A DNA stretch of 5,528 nucleotides from an uncultured Erysipelotrichaceae bacterium (GCA_902799855.1 CADCCA010000073.1:1-5528); one strand, 5' to 3'; shown: positions 1 to 5,528, counted from the first letter of the stretch. A program made the numbers and translations. The notes: generated from the sequence alone by a model not told the origin.

Positions 1-1141
1 TTAAGTTATCGACAACACCACTATCAAAGATAACGTCGGTCATGTCTCTTACATAACCAATTTCTTCTTCCCACTTCACATCGCTTAAATCGATTAATCT
101 ACCCGGGACATATTCATTCAAAAGATCGCTATTTAAGGCTACTTCCACGATGATTGGAAGAGCATATTGAATCATGGCGGAATTGATAACAGCGTCAAAA
201 GCTTTACCGGTGATTTCTTTGGTAATTAAAGAACCGATATCGATGACTGTTTCACCATCTTTTGTAGTAATAGCACCAGCACCATTAGCGGCTAAATTGA
301 TAATGTTAACAATTTCTCTAACGACATTAATTGTGTAATCACCGCTTACTCCTGCAGTTAAAGCATCAAATAAACGGGCATCATAAGTCATGCCGTTTTT
401 ATCAACGGTCCAGTTGAATAAGACTTTAGCGAAGATGGAATTATCGTAAGCGTTAACAAAGTTACCGACATTAACAAGCATTTCATTATCGCTTTTTTCA
501 GCCACTTCATTGCGTTGATAGGCTTGGTTTACCGAATTCACCACTGCAGTGAATGGGGTCATAAACATGAATGTGACCATCAAAAAGGTGACAGCGGTTT
601 CTGCTAAACCAAGCCATCTCATCTTGATTCTTCTTCTGGCGATCTTTGGTACGAGGTTTTTGAAAACTAGTATCCAAGATAAGAAACAGAAAAGATTGCC
701 CAATGTGACAATCAATAGCATGTCCACTAAAACGAGGCCAACTTTTAAAACCGAATTAACAAACGCTATAGCGAAGTTAGCAGCGCTGGCTTCTGAAACG
801 GAAACGTTATATAGCAAATAGATGCCTTTGACGTATTCTGTGAAAGTTTCTTTAACACTCGTAATAGGAACGTAATAGGTCAATGTTTCTCCATCAACTA
901 CTCGAGATGCATAAAATGACCCTTTTATAAAATTCCCTAATGGGAAATTACCAACATAATCCACAAATGCGTTTAAAGTTGCAAAAGCAATAACAATAAG
1001 AGCGAGCATGAAAATGAAGTTATGTGTGGATTTCCAGACACCTCTTAAAAAACCTCTTAAAGCCGCTAGCAAAAAGACAACGATTAAAACGATAAACGCA
1101 GCGACAAGACCTAAGTTGACGAGCTTTAATCCAAGTTCCAT
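1..1141 (-). CDS. Polytopic membrane protein of unknown function, 3' end missing
   Basis: An open minus-strand frame of 380 codons starts at ATG 1141-1139 and has no stop before the window edge, so the C-terminus is missing. AGGGAG (1151-1146) lies 4 bases upstream of the ATG and supports this start. Hydrophobic stretches suggest four membrane segments near residues 7-28, 42-60, 131-160 and 180-201. A basic patch (RRRIK, 169-173) precedes the fourth. Residues 202-380 are mostly soluble-looking, with few charges clustered and no motif I recognise. The loop at about 61-130 is probably extracytoplasmic. The first two segments, with a glycine/arginine-rich LRGFLRG joint between them, and the last two loosely recall CvpA-type proteins, but this is a weak resemblance and I do not assign the family. 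The gene is divergent from the CPBP operon. I am confident it is a real gene; its function is unknown. Confidence 0.85.
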   Translation of the reverse strand, partial: MELGLKLVNLGLVAAFIVLIVVFLLAALRGFLRGVWKSTHNFIFMLALIVIAFATLNAFVDYVGNFPLGNFIKGSFYASRVVDGETLTYYVPITSVKETFTEYVKGIYLLYNVSVSEASAANFAIAFVNSVLKVGLVLVDMLLIVTLGNLFCFLSWILVFKNLVPKIARRRIKMRWLGLAETAVTFLMVTFMFMTPFTAVVNSVNQAYQRNEVAEKSDNEMLVNVGNFVNAYDNSIFAKVLFNWTVDKNGMTYDARLFDALTAGVSGDYTINVVREIVNIINLAANGAGAITTKDGETVIDIGSLITKEITGKAFDAVINSAMIQYALPIIVEVALNSDLLNEYVPGRLIDLSDVKWEEEIGYVRDMTDVIFDSGVVDNL

Positions 1142-1232
1142 ACTACTCCCTAGCACAATAACTTATAAAAAAGTTATGGCTACATTTGTTCTTGTTTTTA
1201 GTGTATAGTTTTTTTATTAGGAATAAAAGAAA
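1142..1232. promoter_or_regulatory. Divergent intergenic region with a short inverted repeat
   Basis: These 91 bases separate the two divergent transcription units, so both promoters should lie here or just inside the neighbouring coding ends. A 7-base inverted repeat, ATAACTT (1158-1164) and AAGTTAT (1171-1177) with a 6-base spacer, sits in the leader of the minus-strand gene. It could be an operator or a weak hairpin. Around 1204-1209 the bases read TATAGT on plus and ACTATA on minus (TATACA one base over), giving -10-like elements on both strands. I could not pair either with a convincing -35 at normal spacing, so I name no exact promoter. Confidence 0.35.
1219..1222 (+). promoter_or_regulatory. 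Shine-Dalgarno site for the zinc-ribbon ATG at 1233
   Basis: AGGA followed by a 10-base purine-rich spacer leads to ATG 1233. It is the best ribosome binding site upstream of the CPBP coding region. It points to a start in a different frame from the long CPBP frame, which is the main reason for suspecting a frameshift in this gene. Confidence 0.55.
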
Positions 1233-1322
1233 ATGTTGTTATTTAACACAAAATGCCCTAATTGTGAGACTTATTATGACTCGACACTTAATATTGCAGG
1301 CGGAAAGAGATGTATCAACTAA
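1233..1322 (+). pseudogene. Frameshifted N-terminal zinc-ribbon segment of the CPBP protease gene
   Basis: From ATG 1233, preceded by a good Shine-Dalgarno, a 29-codon frame encodes MLLFNTKCPNC near its start and GKRCIN at its end, then TAA (1320-1322). Cys8, Cys11 and Cys27 have the spacing of three ligands of a four-cysteine zinc ribbon. The fourth Cys would be expected at residue 30, exactly where the stop falls. Reading AAC TGT AAC instead of the actual AAC T AAC would supply that Cys and run straight into the CPBP frame (NVFYFHP...). N-terminal zinc ribbons fused to membrane domains, including CPBP proteins, are known in Bacillota. I read this as the broken 5' end of the CPBP gene, by a 2-base deletion or a sequence error. 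A free-standing 29-residue peptide is less likely. Confidence 0.6.
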
Positions 1323-2007
1323 CGTCTTCTACTTTCACCCATTAGCCCAAGTTGGTTTATTTTTGGGCGGATTTGCCTATGCCGGAATGATTATTTGCGA
1401 ATTAATTCCGCTTTTATTTTTGGGTGCTGTTGAGAATGGAGATCTTAGAAAAGCACTTATTGTGTTTTTTGCTTATCTATTAATGGTTGGTGGCTTATTA
1501 TCGATTGCTCTAGTCACAAGAAGAAAACCATTCTTGAAGAGTTTTACTAAACCTTCAGCTTATGCTTATGGCACATTGTTTGCGGGGTTAGCAATTATCG
1601 CTGGTTTAGTGATTAATATGATTGTTTCTTTGTTCCAAGTAGAGGAGATTAATAACAATCAAGAGATTGCAAAAAACATGATAAATAATTACCCTATTTT
1701 AGCGTTTTTTATCGTTTGCTTATTTGGTCCGTTTGCTGAAGAGATGACATATCGAGTTGGCCTTCAATCTTTTTTAAGAAGAATTAATAAATATCTAGCG
1801 ATTATTGTGACCACTATAATATTCGCTTTTATCCACTTTGATTTTGATGCTCCTAATATGACAGCGGAGCTCATTGCGTTACCTAGTTATCTGGCGTGCG
1901 GATTGATATTAACTTTGGGTTATGAATTTTATGGACCTGCTTGTTCAATTACCGCTCACGTGCTATATAACTTAACAAGTTTTTTAATGATTATAATGAG
2001 GAATTAA
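1276..2007 (+). CDS. CPBP family intramembrane glutamic endopeptidase (CAAX protease-like)
   Basis: Counting from ATG 1276, the 243-residue product is a multi-pass membrane protein with the three CPBP/Abi motifs. These are EEMTYR (Glu155, Glu156, Arg160), FAFIH (Phe183, His187) and HVLYN (His228, Asn232). In this family (Rce1-like) the glutamates and histidines are the catalytic residues that cleave substrates within or next to the membrane. Bacterial members are linked to prenyl- or peptide-processing, bacteriocin immunity or signalling, but the substrate here is unknown. The start is uncertain. ATG 1276 has only a weak GTGAG upstream. The frame is open back to a TTG at 1186, which lacks a good ribosome site. 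The original start was probably ATG 1233 in another frame, which would make residues 1 to about 15 here non-native. The stop is one base before the TraX gene start, implying co-translation in an operon with TraX and thioredoxin. Confidence 0.9.
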   Translation: MTRHLILQAERDVSTNVFYFHPLAQVGLFLGGFAYAGMIICELIPLLFLGAVENGDLRKALIVFFAYLLMVGGLLSIALVTRRKPFLKSFTKPSAYAYGTLFAGLAIIAGLVINMIVSLFQVEEINNNQEIAKNMINNYPILAFFIVCLFGPFAEEMTYRVGLQSFLRRINKYLAIIVTTIIFAFIHFDFDAPNMTAELIALPSYLACGLILTLGYEFYGPACSITAHVLYNLTSFLMIIMRN

Positions 2008-2008
2008 T

Positions 2009-2899
2009 ATGCAAAACACCCGTAAATTCCCTCTTATTCTCAGTAGTTTCTGGCTCAAAGTCATTGCCTTATTCACGATGACCATTGACCATATTGGTTA
2101 CAATTTAGAAGGTAACTATACCTATGATTGGTTACCAAATTTAGCTAATGCTTTCCGTATCATTGGTCGTATTGCTCTACCGCTTTTCTGCTTCATGATC
2201 GCCGAGGGAGCAATGCGCACAAATAACTTCAATAAATACGCTTTAAGATTAGGCGTTATGGCAAGCATTATTTCTATTGCTTTAATCGGTGCAGAGTATA
2301 TTCCAGGTATCGGTTCAATGCGTAGCGATGGCATTATTTTTGTTGACCTACTTTTAGGAGCAGTCTCAATTTATTGTCTCAGGCAAAAGAAATGGTATTT
2401 TAAGATTTTAGCAGTTTTACCACTACTCTATGGTATCGCTTCATTTGTGGCTACTTCGTTAGAGAACTGCGGCTGTCATGGAAATATCTTATGGTTCCCA
2501 TTCTTTATGAGAACACAATATGGATGGTATGCAATACTACTTTGTATCCTGTTCTACTTCGCTAATATATTTGCGAAAATATTCATTTCATATTTAAGTG
2601 GTCTCGCTGGTATCAATGTGGAGAATTATCAAGATTCCGATATCGAAAGACATGCGATCAACATTATTTCTGTTTTAATGCTTATCGGAGTCTCTTTCCT
2701 TTTATATCTATGTGGCACGATGATGCCTAGCAAGTATGTTTCTTGGATGATTAATATTCAATTATATGCGATGCTTGCTGGAGCGTTTATTTTGCTTTAT
2801 AACGGACGTCGTGGCTATAATAAAAAATGGTTCCAGTATGGTAGTTATCTCTACTACCCAGTACACATGGCCATTATCTACTTAATATTCTCAATCTAA
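2009..2899 (+). CDS. TraX family membrane protein
   Basis: The 296-residue polytopic membrane protein matches the TraX family by its hallmark segments. An N-terminal LKVIALFTMTIDHIG stretch (residues 16-30) has the family's Lys and Asp-His-Ile-Gly. FRIIGRIALPLF (49-60) is followed by AEG and an RT (65-71). Near the C-terminus YYPVH (282-286) precedes the last hydrophobic segment. F-plasmid TraX acetylates the N-terminus of F pilin. Chromosomal relatives in Bacillota are common and have no established substrate, so membrane acyl transfer is the family expectation, not something shown here. A Cys-Gly-Cys-His (154-157) in a central loop is a possible redox or metal site. Its neighbour thioredoxin makes that worth noting, but it is speculative. 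GAGGA (1998-2002) lies 6 bases before the ATG, inside the end of the CPBP gene, and the two genes are one base apart. No conjugation genes are nearby. Confidence 0.87.
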   Translation: MQNTRKFPLILSSFWLKVIALFTMTIDHIGYNLEGNYTYDWLPNLANAFRIIGRIALPLFCFMIAEGAMRTNNFNKYALRLGVMASIISIALIGAEYIPGIGSMRSDGIIFVDLLLGAVSIYCLRQKKWYFKILAVLPLLYGIASFVATSLENCGCHGNILWFPFFMRTQYGWYAILLCILFYFANIFAKIFISYLSGLAGINVENYQDSDIERHAINIISVLMLIGVSFLLYLCGTMMPSKYVSWMINIQLYAMLAGAFILLYNGRRGYNKKWFQYGSYLYYPVHMAIIYLIFSI

Positions 2900-2913
2900 T
2901 AGGAGGAATAACT

Positions 2914-3219
2914 ATGTTAAAACATATTAATTCAGTACAAGAATTCGATCAAGAAATCAAAGAAGGCGTTGTCTTAGTTGACTTCTTTGCCACATGGTGT
3001 GGACCATGCAAAATGCTCTCACCAGTCTTGGAACAAGTGAGCAATGAAAATCCAGATTTAAAGGTTTTAAAAATCGATGTTGATGAAGTCGGTCAATTAG
3101 CGGCAGCATTTGGTATCCAATCCATCCCAACTCTCATTCTTTTCAAAGATGGTAATCAAGTTGATATGAGATTAGGCTATCAAAACAAAAATCAACTTTT
3201 AGCCTTTATTGGTAAATAA
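2914..3219 (+). CDS. trxA: Thioredoxin
   Basis: The 101-residue protein is a full-length single-domain cytoplasmic thioredoxin without signal peptide or membrane segment. The active site WCGPC is at residues 28-32 after the typical VDFFAT strand, Asp23 is the buried acid, and the cis-proline motif SIPT places Pro72 opposite the active site. It reduces protein disulfides using electrons normally supplied by thioredoxin reductase, which is not encoded in this window. A near-perfect AGGAGG (2901-2906) lies 7 bases before the ATG, and only 14 bases separate it from the TraX stop. It is therefore the last gene of the operon and probably the best translated. No hairpin followed by a U-run is seen after its stop, so transcripts may read through towards the tRNA and its terminator. 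Because several thioredoxin paralogues can exist in one genome, the trxA symbol rests on the canonical sequence. Confidence 0.95.
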   Translation: MLKHINSVQEFDQEIKEGVVLVDFFATWCGPCKMLSPVLEQVSNENPDLKVLKIDVDEVGQLAAAFGIQSIPTLILFKDGNQVDMRLGYQNKNQLLAFIGK

Positions 3220-3226
3220 CTATTTA

Positions 3227-3256
3227 TTGAATTATTTGTCGGTAGTGATATATAAT
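3227..3256 (+). promoter_or_regulatory. Promoter of the tRNA-Gly gene
   Basis: A perfect TATAAT -10 (3251-3256) has TTGAAT (3227-3232) 18 bases upstream as the -35, four of six matching consensus. Transcription would start near 3263, about six bases before the mature tRNA 5' end. This is a usual arrangement for a separately transcribed tRNA. The -10 lies inside a near-palindrome, described separately. Confidence 0.7.
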
Positions 3257-3264
3257 CATTACCG
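3240..3264. repeat. Near-palindrome centred on the tRNA-Gly -10 box
   Basis: CGGTAGTGAT (3240-3249) and ATCATTACCG (3255-3264) are inverted copies separated by ATATA, with a single mismatch that would be a G-U pair in RNA. It covers the -10 box and the predicted start site. As DNA it could be an operator. As RNA from read-through of the thioredoxin operon it would be a 10-pair hairpin, but no U-run follows, so it is not a standard terminator. It might instead protect the mRNA 3' end. Confidence 0.6.
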
Positions 3265-3268
3265 CACT

Positions 3269-3342
3269 GCAAGTGTAGTTCAGTGGTAGAACATCAGCCT
3301 TCCAAGCTGATTATGCGGGTTCGATTCCCGTCACTTGCTCCA
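3269..3342 (+). tRNA. tRNA-Gly (anticodon TCC)
   Basis: A complete 74-base cloverleaf is visible. The acceptor arms GCAAGTG (3269-3275) and CACTTGC (3332-3338) pair fully. The D stem is GTTC/GAAC. The anticodon stem TCAGC/GCTGA encloses loop CTTCCAA with anticodon TCC at 3301-3303, reading GGA glycine codons. The T arm has the TTCGATT loop (3320-3326) on a five-pair stem with one G-U pair. The discriminator base is T (3339), as expected for glycine tRNAs, and the 3' CCA (3340-3342) is encoded. It has its own promoter upstream and a terminator starting 10 bases downstream. I see no repeated 3' end or integrase nearby, so there is no sign of use as an attachment site. Confidence 0.97.
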
Positions 3343-3351
3343 GATGAAAAA

Positions 3352-3378
3352 AACAGCGCTCAGCGCTGTTATTTTTTT
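3352..3378. terminator. Bidirectional intrinsic terminator between tRNA-Gly and the LRR lipoprotein gene
   Basis: AACAGCGC (3352-3359) and GCGCTGTT (3363-3370) form a GC-rich eight-pair stem with a TCA loop. Seven T's follow at 3372-3378 for the plus-strand tRNA transcript. Seven A's at 3347-3353 give a U-run for the minus-strand transcript. The T-run overlaps the stop codon of the LRR gene (3377-3379), so one element closes both convergent units. Confidence 0.9.
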
Positions 3379-4648
3379 ATTCCCATTTCCCCCATTGTAC
3401 TGGTTCGCCATTATAGTATCTCCAGTAGTTTTCTTCATTTTCTTCAGGATATTCGTTACTGAAGAAATAAACTTTGAGATCAGGTGTCTTGCAGTTGACT
3501 TTCTCCCACATTTCTTGTGTGCCCATGTAATAAAGGCAAGGTTCACTACCGGATTCATCAAGATATTTAAACAAATCTTTTCCGATTTCATAAACACTTG
3601 TTGGCACGATAACTTTCTTTAATTTTCTACACATTGAGAATACTTCTTTGCCAATAATACTAACTCCATTCGAAATGGTAATTTTAGTCATATCCGAACA
3701 TTCTTCAAATGCGTTATTGCCTATATAAGAAATATGGCTTGGGATGACATAAGTCTTTATTTCATAATTTTGATGGAATGTATAGGCTGGAATAATTGTG
3801 ATGTTATCAGGTATTGTAATTGGAGGTAGTTTTCTACAACCAGCAAATACACAAGAGCCAAAATGAGTCACTCCGCTTGGAATATTAATTGAAGTTAAAA
3901 CAGGGCAATTTTCAAAAGCTCCATCATCAATATAAGTGACAGAATCTGGGATGGTGACAGATGTTAGGTCGTTGCAGCCTTCAAAGGCATAAAAACCAAT
4001 CTTTTTAATGTTGTCTGGAATCTCAACTGTTGAAAAATGTGTACAGTTAAAAACGCGTTCATCAAGAGTATCAACACTGCGTGGAATATCAAAACTCTTA
4101 AGGCGATTTGTGTACATAAAAGTTGCTTTACCTAATGTTTTAATGCCTTCTTCAAAAACGGCTTTTTCCAAGCGATAGCAAGCATAGAAGGCCCCGTATC
4201 CTAAATCTTCAACAGTATTTGGCACGAATACTTCTTTTAGTCCATAACATTCATCAAATGCATAATCACCAAAGGTGGTAATACTACGAGGTATTTGAAT
4301 ATATTCTAGGAATTCGCAACCAGAGAAGCCTCTTTCGGCAATATGAGTGACTGGTTTGCCGTTGTATGTTTCAGGAATAACAACCACACCTTTTGTAACT
4401 TGTGCGGAAACTTTAGAAACAATGTAATAAGTTCCATCTTCAGATAAAGTGAATGTTAATAAATCATTAGTTTCATCTGGAATAGAGAAAGTTGATGAAG
4501 ACGAACTAGACGAAGATACTTCACTACTAGAAGAACTTTGTTCTAAAGAACTAGAGGATGGTTGACTAGATGTTGGCTTATCACAACCAACAACCATCAA
4601 TAGGCCCGATAAAGCGGCTAGACATTTAACGATACGCATATTTTTCAT
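3377..4648 (-). CDS. BspA-like leucine-rich-repeat surface lipoprotein
   Basis: The 423-residue protein begins with a lipoprotein signal peptide: a short basic start, a hydrophobic core and lipobox VVGC with the lipidated Cys at 22. A serine-rich linker (about 26-55) should lift the domain off the membrane. A small strand-rich region (about 63-99) follows, then eleven tandem repeats of the LRR_5/BspA type (residues 100-351). These are 23 residues each with the pattern I..IG..AF.GC..L..V.IP.., except the fifth, which has 22. The tail contains the usual companion YYMGTQEMW (373-381) and a Trp/Tyr-rich end (YWRYYNG...WGKWE). Such proteins are anchored on the outer face and are often adhesins or binding proteins; the ligand here is unknown. 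AAAAGGA (4664-4658) lies 9 bases before ATG 4648-4646. It has its own promoter and terminator, so it is transcribed alone. Confidence 0.93.
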   Translation of the reverse strand: MKNMRIVKCLAALSGLLMVVGCDKPTSSQPSSSSLEQSSSSSEVSSSSSSSSTFSIPDETNDLLTFTLSEDGTYYIVSKVSAQVTKGVVVIPETYNGKPVTHIAERGFSGCEFLEYIQIPRSITTFGDYAFDECYGLKEVFVPNTVEDLGYGAFYACYRLEKAVFEEGIKTLGKATFMYTNRLKSFDIPRSVDTLDERVFNCTHFSTVEIPDNIKKIGFYAFEGCNDLTSVTIPDSVTYIDDGAFENCPVLTSINIPSGVTHFGSCVFAGCRKLPPITIPDNITIIPAYTFHQNYEIKTYVIPSHISYIGNNAFEECSDMTKITISNGVSIIGKEVFSMCRKLKKVIVPTSVYEIGKDLFKYLDESGSEPCLYYMGTQEMWEKVNCKTPDLKVYFFSNEYPEENEENYWRYYNGEPVQWGKWE

Positions 4649-4684
4649 ATTTAGTCATCCTTTTGATAAATCAAAATCCCTTAT

Positions 4685-4714
4685 AGTATAGATAAGAAAA
4701 TAGCCTTCAAGCAA
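4685..4714 (-). promoter_or_regulatory. Probable promoter of the LRR lipoprotein gene
   Basis: On the minus strand TATACT (4690-4685) matches the -10 consensus at five of six bases, with TTGCTT (4714-4709) 18 bases upstream as a weak -35. An overlapping alternative uses TTGAAG (4710-4705) with TATAAG (4685-4680) at 19 bases. Either gives a leader of roughly 25-30 bases with the Shine-Dalgarno inside it. Confidence 0.45.
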
Positions 4715-4730
4715 GAAAAAGATAGGAGAC

Positions 4731-4755
4731 AAAAAAGGGCTTTTTAAGTCCTTTT
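4731..4755 (-). terminator. Probable intrinsic terminator of the VTT-domain gene
   Basis: In the minus-strand transcript AAAAGGACTT (4755-4746) pairs with AAGCCCTTTT (4742-4733) around an AAA loop, with one A-C mismatch. The T-run carries on to 4731. It lies 26 bases after the stop at 4781 and just before the LRR promoter. The stem is AT-rich and imperfect, so termination may be partial. Confidence 0.55.
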
Positions 4756-4780
4756 AAGAATATTTAGATTCATCCTTATT

Positions 4781-5506
4781 TTATTGTTCTATGACTTCTT
4801 GAACGGTTTCTTCGTCTTTTTTCTTTTCTAGCAACTTTCTATCAATCTTCCAAAGAATGAATGTGAGCAAGAATAATAAAATAATACCAATAATTAATAG
4901 CATCCAACCCCACCAGAAACGCGTGAGATAACCAAAGCCATAAACACCGCAAGCGGTATCAATACCACGTGTAAAGAATGAACAAATAAGGACGAATAAG
5001 AAATTCATCTTAGCAGCGCCTGCTAAAGAAGTAATGACATCATCTGGTAATGGTAATAGCATTCCTAAAGGATAGAATACCCAGCCTCTTTTTAACCAAT
5101 TAGTGCATCTTTCAGTTTGTTCTTCATCATTTAAGATCCATTTGATTAAGAACTTACCACCACTTCTTCCTATCCAATAAAGAATGATTGTGGCAATCCA
5201 GATGCTAACCCAAGAAGTAATCCACACTTTCCAAAGGGAATCATTGAATATTAAAGCACACGGCACGGTTATTACTTGATTAGTTAAAGGTATGAAAATA
5301 CATTGAATGATTTGAAGAGCACCGATAATAATCCAAAACCAAATGTTATCACCGACTTTATCTCTTAAAGCAAGTAAGTCTTCTTTTGTAGTAAAACCAC
5401 ACGCTCTTAGGATGAAATAAGCACCAACTGATAAAGCGACAAGACAAAGTATGACAATGATTGTCCTAATGATAGCGCCACGATATTTCTTCAAAAAATT
5501 TTTCAT
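4781..5506 (-). CDS. VTT-domain (DedA/TVP38/TMEM64-like) integral membrane protein
   Basis: The 241-residue membrane protein has a first hydrophobic segment at about residues 11-33. A VTT-type core covers about 55-190: IPLTNQVITVPCALIF, then a segment ending in WIGRSGGKF, an amphipathic stretch, and GMLLPLPDDVITSLAGAAKMNF with its conserved prolines, acidic pair and AGAA. A last membrane segment (about 198-220) leads to a charged, Lys/Glu-rich cytoplasmic tail. Members of this superfamily are implicated in lipid scrambling or flipping (undecaprenyl phosphate, phosphatidylethanolamine) and in membrane homeostasis. Which applies here cannot be read from the sequence. I chose ATG 5506-5504; a TTG immediately upstream (5509) is also possible. 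No good Shine-Dalgarno precedes either one, and a -10 box ends only 8 bases before the ATG. A terminator follows, so it appears to be a single-gene unit. Confidence 0.88.
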   Translation of the reverse strand: MKNFLKKYRGAIIRTIIVILCLVALSVGAYFILRACGFTTKEDLLALRDKVGDNIWFWIIIGALQIIQCIFIPLTNQVITVPCALIFNDSLWKVWITSWVSIWIATIILYWIGRSGGKFLIKWILNDEEQTERCTNWLKRGWVFYPLGMLLPLPDDVITSLAGAAKMNFLFVLICSFFTRGIDTACGVYGFGYLTRFWWGWMLLIIGIILLFLLTFILWKIDRKLLEKKKDEETVQEVIEQ

Positions 5507-5514
5507 CAATCTTT

Positions 5515-5520
5515 ATTATA
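5515..5520 (-). promoter_or_regulatory. -10 box upstream of the VTT-domain gene
   Basis: The minus strand reads a perfect TATAAT at 5520-5515. Transcription would begin about 7 bases downstream, at or next to the start codon, implying a leaderless or nearly leaderless mRNA. The -35 would lie beyond the right edge, so the promoter cannot be completed. Confidence 0.5.
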
Positions 5521-5528
5521 GTCTAAAA

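Noticed and set aside
549..821. Plus-strand open frame of 90 codons, and a similar one at 1008-1208
   Set aside because: Both lie antisense to the long minus-strand membrane protein gene, have no good ribosome site and encode lysine/threonine-rich sequence with no recognisable motif.
1040..1061. Tandem 10-base direct repeat ACCTCTTAAA at a 12-base period
   Set aside because: Two copies only, within coding sequence, explained by the repeated Leu-Arg-Gly of the membrane protein.
1186..1275. N-terminal extension of the CPBP frame to TTG 1186
   Set aside because: There is no convincing Shine-Dalgarno. The extra 30 residues look non-coding, and the better-supported start in this stretch is ATG 1233 in another frame.
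2122..2334. Minus-strand open frame of 70 codons
   Set aside because: It is a shadow inside the TraX gene without a ribosome site or recognisable product.
2009..2899. TraX as evidence of a conjugative element
   Set aside because: No other transfer genes are present, and chromosomal TraX-family genes are common in Bacillota without conjugation systems.
3269..3342. tRNA gene as an integration site for a mobile element
   Set aside because: No duplicated 3' tRNA segment, integrase or change of character in the flanking DNA is visible.
3331..3622. Open frames on both strands across the tRNA 3' end and the LRR gene end
   Set aside because: They run through the tRNA and the terminator hairpin and are out of frame with the clear lipoprotein gene.

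Overview
The window is AT-rich bacterial DNA with densely packed genes. All six stop codons seen are TAA. Every tryptophan is TGG and no in-frame TGA occurs, so nothing suggests the mycoplasma code. The tRNA carries an encoded CCA, Shine-Dalgarno sites are clear, and there is a serine-linked lipoprotein with BspA-type leucine-rich repeats. Together these suggest an uncultured low-GC Bacillota or Mollicutes-related gut or rumen lineage. That assignment is inference from style, not a marker-based placement.

Layout. Positions 1-1141 (minus) hold the N-terminal 380 codons of a polytopic membrane protein of unknown function that runs off the left edge. A short divergent intergenic stretch (1142-1232) separates it from a plus-strand cluster. 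That cluster is a CPBP-family intramembrane protease (to 2007), a TraX-family membrane protein (2009-2899) and a thioredoxin (2914-3219), with gaps of 1 and 14 bases, so it is almost certainly one operon. A tRNA-Gly(TCC) follows at 3269-3342 with its own promoter. A bidirectional terminator (3352-3378) separates it from a convergent minus-strand gene for an LRR lipoprotein (3377-4648). Upstream of that gene lie its promoter and the terminator of the next minus-strand gene, a DedA/TVP38-like VTT-domain membrane protein (4781-5506). A perfect -10 box lies directly upstream of that start, at the right edge.

Function. Nearly all the protein genes are membrane or envelope proteins (CPBP, TraX, VTT, lipoprotein, unknown membrane protein), plus a general thiol-redox protein. 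I do not see a defence system, mobile element, CRISPR array or biosynthetic cluster.

The most notable observation is at the front of the CPBP gene. A well-placed Shine-Dalgarno and ATG (1233) open a 29-codon frame encoding the first half of a zinc ribbon (CPNC, then a third Cys). It stops just where the CPBP frame takes over one frame away. Adding two bases would create the fourth Cys and join the frames. The gene therefore looks like a zinc-ribbon-CPBP fusion broken by a 2-base deletion or a sequence error. A near-palindrome centred on the tRNA-Gly -10 box, and a possibly leaderless start for the VTT gene, are the other points worth checking.
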